Of a DNA stretch of 7,746 nucleotides, positions 6,469 through 7,746 are shown piece by piece. Within the stretch, counting starts at the first letter, position 1. Every line of letters starts with the position of its first letter. Under the pieces are notes generated by a model. It saw only the letters and a list, made by a program, of their open reading frames with translations. It made no database searches and had not been told where the DNA came from. Origin of the DNA: Ardenticatenales bacterium (GTDB lineage: Bacteria; Chloroflexota; Anaerolineae; Promineifilales; UBA4811). The stretch spans positions 1 to 7,746 of the forward strand of contig WSZX01000146.1 in assembly GCA_013139935.1 (NCBI GenBank), read 5' to 3'. Position numbers and translations under genes: made by a program.

Positions 6469-6497
6469 ATCGTACGCGTGGATTCCACAAGTGTCAA
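6469..6497 (-). promoter_or_regulatory. sigma70-type promoter of the DUF362 gene
   Basis: Reading the minus strand, a perfect -35 hexamer TTGACA (6492-6497) is followed by an exact 17-base spacer and TACGAT (6469-6474), which matches four of six bases of the -10 consensus. Initiation about seven bases on would give a short 5' leader of some 20 nt containing the ribosome site. A second TTGACA lies 11 bases further upstream (6503-6508). An 11-bp palindrome occupies the spacer. Position, strand and spacing all fit the gene at 6444. Confidence 0.6.
6478..6488. promoter_or_regulatory. palindrome in the promoter spacer (candidate operator)
   Basis: GTGGATTCCAC is a perfect inverted repeat (GTGGA, one base, TCCAC) placed between the -35 and -10 boxes of the DUF362 promoter. 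This is a classical repressor position. The site is short, so chance remains possible, and no regulator gene is present nearby to pair with it. Confidence 0.35.
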
Positions 6498-6509
6498 AAA
6501 GGTGTCAAA
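6491..6509. repeat. direct repeat GTGTCAAA, period 11
   Basis: GTGTCAAA occurs at 6491-6498 and 6502-6509, one helical turn apart. On the minus strand each copy contains TTGACA, so the repeat either duplicates the -35 box or forms a side-by-side activator site at the DUF362 promoter. Confidence 0.45.
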
Positions 6510-6526
6510 CAAACCGCTCGGCAGCC

Positions 6527-6562
6527 GGCCCTGCACCTGGGCGGCCTGCCCTGCACTTGGGC
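6527..6562. repeat. 20-bp-period tandem repeat
   Basis: CCCTGCACCTGGGC (6529-6542) is repeated as CCCTGCACTTGGGC (6549-6562) with one mismatch and a 20-base period. The flanking bases are also similar (GGC before each unit region). It lies upstream of the DUF362 promoter in untranslated DNA. It may be a repeated binding site or replication slippage. Confidence 0.45.
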
Positions 6563-6600
6563 TCCCTATCGTTTCCGGGTCGGGTCAGATGCGCTCGGCG

Positions 6601-6613
6601 CCACCGCCGGTGG
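6601..6613. repeat. 13-bp perfect palindrome after the adaptor gene
   Basis: CCACCGCCGGTGG is a perfect dyad (six-base arms, one central base) about 60 bases downstream of the adaptor stop codon on the minus strand. It could form a GC-rich hairpin in that transcript, but no T-run follows it, so a terminator call is weak. Confidence 0.3.
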
Positions 6614-6639
6614 GTTCCCCGTGGGCTGCTATGCGCTTG

Positions 6640-6654
6640 GATCTCTCAGAGATC
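6640..6654. repeat. 15-bp perfect palindrome after the adaptor gene
   Basis: GATCTCTCAGAGATC is a perfect dyad with seven-base arms, 18 bases downstream of the adaptor stop (minus strand). In that transcript it could fold as a short stem, but the next bases (CAAGCGCATAG) are not U-rich. It may instead be a binding site or part of a Rho-dependent or atypical terminator together with the palindrome at 6601-6613. Confidence 0.35.
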
Positions 6655-6672
6655 GCCCTTTGCCCGCACACG

Positions 6673-7746
6673 TCACGCGCCATCCGCAAAGACCGCATCG
6701 GCCGGCATGCCCGGCTTGAGCCGGTGGTCTGCGTTGTCCAACCGGATCTTGATCGCAAAGACCATGTGCACCCGCTCTTCCTGGGTTTGGACGTTCCTGG
6801 GTGTGAACTCGGCCTGGGAAGCGATATGGGACACCAGCCCCACGAAAACACCGCCGAATGCGTCCACCGTCACCTCTACCGGTTGGCCCAGTGATACCCG
6901 GCCGAGATCGGCCTCTGGCACATATACGGTGAGCGTCACCTCATCCAGGTCTGCCAGAAGAAAGAGGGTCCCACCGGGTGCGGCCAATTCGCCCAGGTGC
7001 GCCAGTTGCTCTGTGAGGATCCCACCCACCGGCGCGTGGAGTGTCATGCGCTCCAGTTGGATATCCATCGCCCTCAGTGCAGCCCCGGCCGAGGCCAGCA
7101 GCGCCTCTGCCTGGGCCAACTGCGCCTCCAGCACCGCGATCTCTTCTGCCGCGGCGCCGGCCAGGAGTTGAGACCGCAGCGCCTCTGCCTGGGCCAACTG
7201 CCCCTCGACGACCGCGACCTGCGAACGCGCGGCCGCCACCTGCGCCTCCGCCAGCCTGATCTGCCCATCTGCTGTGCCGAGAGCGGTCTCTGCCTGATCA
7301 AGCGCCGCCTCCGCTGCCTCCACACCCGCCTGCGCGATGGCCGCCTGCGCCTGAGCCGCGCTCTCACCGGCCCTTCCGGCGGCGATCTCGTTGCTCGTTG
7401 CACCAGCCTTTGCCAGGTCGAGCTGCGCCTGGGCGGCATCGCGGGCAGCCTGGACGGCCTCCATCTGAAAGCGAGCCTGCTCCTCCGGTACGCCACCGAT
7501 CTTGTTGTCGATCAGTTGCCGGTGAACGCTGGCAGCATATCGCAGTTCCGCTTCAGCCTGCGCCAGAAGAGCCTGGTACACCGCCAGTTCCTGGGGTCGG
7601 GCGCCGGCCTGCAGGCGGGCGAGTTCCGCCTGGCCCCGGGCCAGGTCCGCCTCGGCTGCGTCGAGCATTCCCTCGGCCTGGGCCAGGGTGGCCATTGCCA
7701 CCCCCACCGCGCCTTGGGCCTGATTCACCACGCTGGCGCGCGCCGT
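6673..7746 (-). CDS. HlyD/YbhG-type membrane fusion (periplasmic adaptor) protein, N-terminus cut off by the window edge
   Basis: The reading frame stays open to the right edge, so the start lies outside; 357 C-terminal residues are present. Such adaptors link an inner-membrane ABC or RND exporter to the outside, or act with ABC exporters in single-membrane cells. The first two thirds are an Ala/Glu/Gln-rich alpha-helical hairpin with motifs such as LQAGARPQELAVYQALLAQAEAEL-type repeats (seen also as LLAGAAAEEIAVLEAQLAQ). Then comes the lipoyl/beta-barrel part: LHAPVGGILTEQL, GTLFLLADLDEVTLTVYVPE, LGQPVEVTVDAF and, near the end, EFTPRNVQTQEERVHMVFA followed by LKPGMPADA, which is highly typical of this family. 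The C-terminus is complete. The missing part should hold the signal anchor and first lipoyl half. The transporter partner is probably beyond the edge, since no permease or ATPase is in the window. The helical region carries internal repeats, including an exact 26-bp DNA repeat. The cargo is unknown. Confidence 0.85.
   Translation of the reverse strand, partial: TARASVVNQAQGAVGVAMATLAQAEGMLDAAEADLARGQAELARLQAGARPQELAVYQALLAQAEAELRYAASVHRQLIDNKIGGVPEEQARFQMEAVQAARDAAQAQLDLAKAGATSNEIAAGRAGESAAQAQAAIAQAGVEAAEAALDQAETALGTADGQIRLAEAQVAAARSQVAVVEGQLAQAEALRSQLLAGAAAEEIAVLEAQLAQAEALLASAGAALRAMDIQLERMTLHAPVGGILTEQLAHLGELAAPGGTLFLLADLDEVTLTVYVPEADLGRVSLGQPVEVTVDAFGGVFVGLVSHIASQAEFTPRNVQTQEERVHMVFAIKIRLDNADHRLKPGMPADAVFADGA
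7098..7201 (-). repeat. 26-bp direct repeat within the adaptor coiled coil
   Basis: The bases at 7098-7123 recur exactly at 7176-7201, giving a 78-bp (26-codon) period. Both encode the QLAQAEAL segment of the helical hairpin. The in-frame period and near-identical codons suggest recent tandem duplication or gene conversion of a coiled-coil unit. Confidence 0.6.

Noticed and set aside
6311..7171. 286-codon plus-strand open frame over the adaptor and intergenic region
   Set aside because: Its translation is Ser/Arg/Ala-rich with no motif, and it is antisense to the recognised adaptor and DUF362 start.
7041..7259. Proline-rich plus-strand frame that could be read as a repeat protein
   Set aside because: The proline/alanine repeats are simply the reverse complement of the adaptor's Ala/Gln/Glu coiled-coil codons.

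Overview
The window reads as bacterial chromosome from an anaerobe, with compact operons, strong GGAGG-type ribosome binding sites and a sigma70-type promoter. A tungsten-type aldehyde:ferredoxin oxidoreductase (AOR) points to anaerobic metabolism. The DUF362 protein and the Ala-rich HlyD-like adaptor resemble genes I associate with Chloroflexota (Anaerolineae-like) or deltaproteobacterial lineages. That placement is a low-confidence inference, because there is no rRNA or other phylogenetic marker here.

Layout: 1-349 is a leader without a gene I can support. 361-4910 on the plus strand is a four-gene block: an SCP2-like lipid-binding protein (361-786), a 179-nt gap with small dyads, a second and different SCP2-like protein (966-1331), an AOR-family oxidoreductase (start best placed at 1349, to 3211) and an AMP-forming acyl-CoA synthetase (3213-4910). 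The last three are separated by 17 nt and 1 nt, so they almost certainly share a transcript. From 4960 onward everything lies on the minus strand and converges on that operon: a DUF362 protein with a cysteine-bearing C-terminal extension (4960-6444), its own promoter with a palindrome in the -35/-10 spacer (6469-6497), a 228-nt intergenic stretch with short direct and inverted repeats, and the C-terminal part of a membrane-fusion (HlyD/YbhG-type) adaptor that runs off the right edge (6673-7746).

How the genes may work together (inference): the plus-strand operon looks like a lipid or aldehyde handling module. AOR would interconvert an aldehyde and its carboxylic acid using ferredoxin electrons. 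The AMP-forming ligase would activate the acid to acyl-CoA. The two small SCP2-fold proteins could carry or shield the hydrophobic substrate or acyl-CoA. The substrate cannot be read from the sequence. The minus-strand genes look functionally separate. Base composition and arginine codon use also shift between halves, with AGA/AGG common in the plus operon and CGN dominant on the right. No IS element, tRNA, rRNA, CRISPR array or phage gene was seen.
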